Below, in pieces: positions 5,736 to 6,855 of a DNA stretch of 6,855 nt; position 1 is the stretch's first letter, and every line of letters starts with the position of its first letter. A program made the position numbers and the translations under genes. The DNA is from Bacteroidales bacterium (lineage in GTDB: Bacteria > Bacteroidota > Bacteroidia > Bacteroidales > ML635J-15). The DNA is taken from the NCBI GenBank assembly GCA_028701945.1, contig JAQVPT010000196.1, positions 1-6,855 of the forward strand, in the 5' to 3' direction. The notes below the pieces were generated by a model. The model was given only the letters and a program-made list of their open reading frames with translations, made no database searches and was not told the DNA's origin.

Positions 5736-6821
5736 ATGGCTAAAGAAAAATTTGACAGGTCGAAACCGCACGTAAATATTGGTACCATTGGACACGTTGA
5801 CCATGGTAAGACTACCTTGACTTCTGCTATTACAATGGTATTAGCAAAAAAAGGTTTGTCTGCTGTGATGGATTTCGATGCTATTGACAATGCTCCTGAA
5901 GAAAAAGAAAGAGGAATAACTATTAACACTTCTCACGTTGAGTATCAGACTGGATCACGTCACTATGCTCACGTTGATTGCCCAGGACACGCTGACTATG
6001 TTAAAAACATGGTAACAGGTGCTGCCCAAATGGACGGTGCAATTATCGTTGTTGCTGCGACTGATGGTCCTATGCCTCAAACTCGTGAGCACATCCTTTT
6101 AGCTCGTCAGGTAAACGTACCTAGAATTGTTGTCTTTTTAAATAAAGTTGACCTTGTTGACGATGACGAACTACTTGAATTAGTAGAAATGGAAGTTAGA
6201 GAAATGTTAAGTTTCTATGACTTTGACGGAGACAATTGTCCTGTAATTATGGGTTCTGCATTAGGCGCTCTTAACGGAGAAGAAAAGTGGGAAGAGAAAG
6301 TAATGGAACTAATGGACGCTGTTGATTCTTGGATACCAATTCCTCCACGTGAAAACGAAAAACCATTCCTAATGCCTGTTGAGGACGTATTCTCAATTAC
6401 AGGTCGCGGAACAGTTGCAACTGGTAGAATCGAAACTGGTATTATCAATACAGGAAACGAAGTTCATATTATTGGATTAGGTGCTGATGCACGTAAAACT
6501 GTTGTTACTGGTGTTGAAATGTTCCGTAAAATTCTCGATAGAGGTGAAGCTGGTGATAACGTAGGTTTATTACTTCGTGGAGTTGATAAAGAAGAGATTA
6601 AAAGAGGACAGGTTATTGCTGCTCCTGGAACAATCAAACCTCATACTAAATTCAAAGCCGAAATTTATGTTTTGAAAAAAGAAGAGGGTGGTCGTCATAC
6701 TCCATTTCATAATAATTATCGTCCACAGTTTTTCTTGAGAACTCTTGATATTACTGGTGAGATTATGTTACCTGAAGGTGTACAAATGGTTATGCCTGGT
6801 GATAATGTTCTATTTCGTTAG
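5736..6821 (+). CDS. tuf: Elongation factor EF-Tu, reading frame broken near the 3' end
   Basis: EF-Tu is the GTPase that brings aminoacyl-tRNA to the ribosomal A site. The G domain is complete: G1 GHVDHGKT (19-26), G2 RGITI with Thr62, G3 DCPGH (81-85), G4 NKVD (136-139), G5 SAL (174-176). Domain II holds GRGTVATGRIE (223-233), and domain III runs from about 300 with KKEEGGRHTPF (314-324) and the GVQMVMPGDN motif (348-357). The frame then stops at 361 codons, whereas the family has about 395; the missing part is the end of domain III. Coding similarity resumes in another frame just past the stop (separate entry), so this reads as a frameshift and not a natural short form. The ATG at 5736 (MAKEKFDRSKPHVNIG) is the family start; another ATG 5 bases earlier (5731) is out of frame. 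It is the last gene of the tRNA cluster with no clear promoter of its own. Identity is certain; the 3' end is not reliable. Confidence 0.96.
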   Translation: MAKEKFDRSKPHVNIGTIGHVDHGKTTLTSAITMVLAKKGLSAVMDFDAIDNAPEEKERGITINTSHVEYQTGSRHYAHVDCPGHADYVKNMVTGAAQMDGAIIVVAATDGPMPQTREHILLARQVNVPRIVVFLNKVDLVDDDELLELVEMEVREMLSFYDFDGDNCPVIMGSALGALNGEEKWEEKVMELMDAVDSWIPIPPRENEKPFLMPVEDVFSITGRGTVATGRIETGIINTGNEVHIIGLGADARKTVVTGVEMFRKILDRGEAGDNVGLLLRGVDKEEIKRGQVIAAPGTIKPHTKFKAEIYVLKKEEGGRHTPFHNNYRPQFFLRTLDITGEIMLPEGVQMVMPGDNVLFR

Positions 6822-6855
6822 AATGAATCTACCCTGTTGCTTGTAACGGTGGATT
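6810..6855 (+). other. tuf: Frameshifted continuation of tuf, cut by window end
   Basis: After Val358 (6807-6809) the expected EF-Tu residues stop. From 6827 another frame reads ATC-TAC-CCT-GTT-GCT and on to Asn, giving IYPVACN, which fits the EF-Tu stretch before its NVGLRFAIREGG ending. Compared with a normal EF-Tu coding sequence the reading is one base short, and there seem to be several single-base differences between 6810 and 6850, also AACGGTGG where Asn-Val-Gly would be expected. Confidence 0.75.

Overview
The window looks like core chromosome from a low-GC member of the Bacteroidota. Three things point there: the start of a SprA-type type IX secretion gene directly behind ruvA, the glmM-like mutase with Bacteroidota-style loops (GEGNGG, RKSNTEP), and repeated promoters of the Bacteroidota form TTTG-N19-TAnnTTTG. 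I cannot place it below phylum or class from sequence reading alone.

Left part (1-3558): on the minus strand, ruvA (Holliday junction branch migration) is followed after 11 bases by the 5' end of sprA, which runs off the left edge. Divergent from ruvA is a cytoplasmic LD-carboxypeptidase of peptidase family S66 (cell-wall peptide recycling). It converges on a minus-strand phosphoglucosamine/phosphohexose mutase (cell-wall sugar precursor supply).

Right part (3650-6855): a plus-strand translation block. rpsU (bS21), a XerC-like tyrosine recombinase and the short ribosome hibernation factor hpf appear to form one operon from a promoter at 3650-3680. An A/T hairpin after hpf overlaps the next promoter (5239-5269), which would drive tRNA-Thr(UGU), tRNA-Tyr(GUA), tRNA-Gly(UCC), tRNA-Thr(GGU) and tuf (EF-Tu). 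This tRNA order and set of anticodons is the same as the thrU-tyrU-glyT-thrT-tufB operon of Escherichia coli.

Main points for a second look: the last ~45 bases of tuf carry an apparent one-base net frameshift, so EF-Tu stops at 361 codons while the expected C-terminal coding resumes in another frame; the start codons of two genes should be moved downstream because a promoter -7 box covers the longer start; sprA seems to need a TTG start; and three TACGTA palindromes sit in the 75-base gap before xerC. I found no CRISPR array, insertion sequence or new defence-like system. The window is mostly well-known housekeeping genes.
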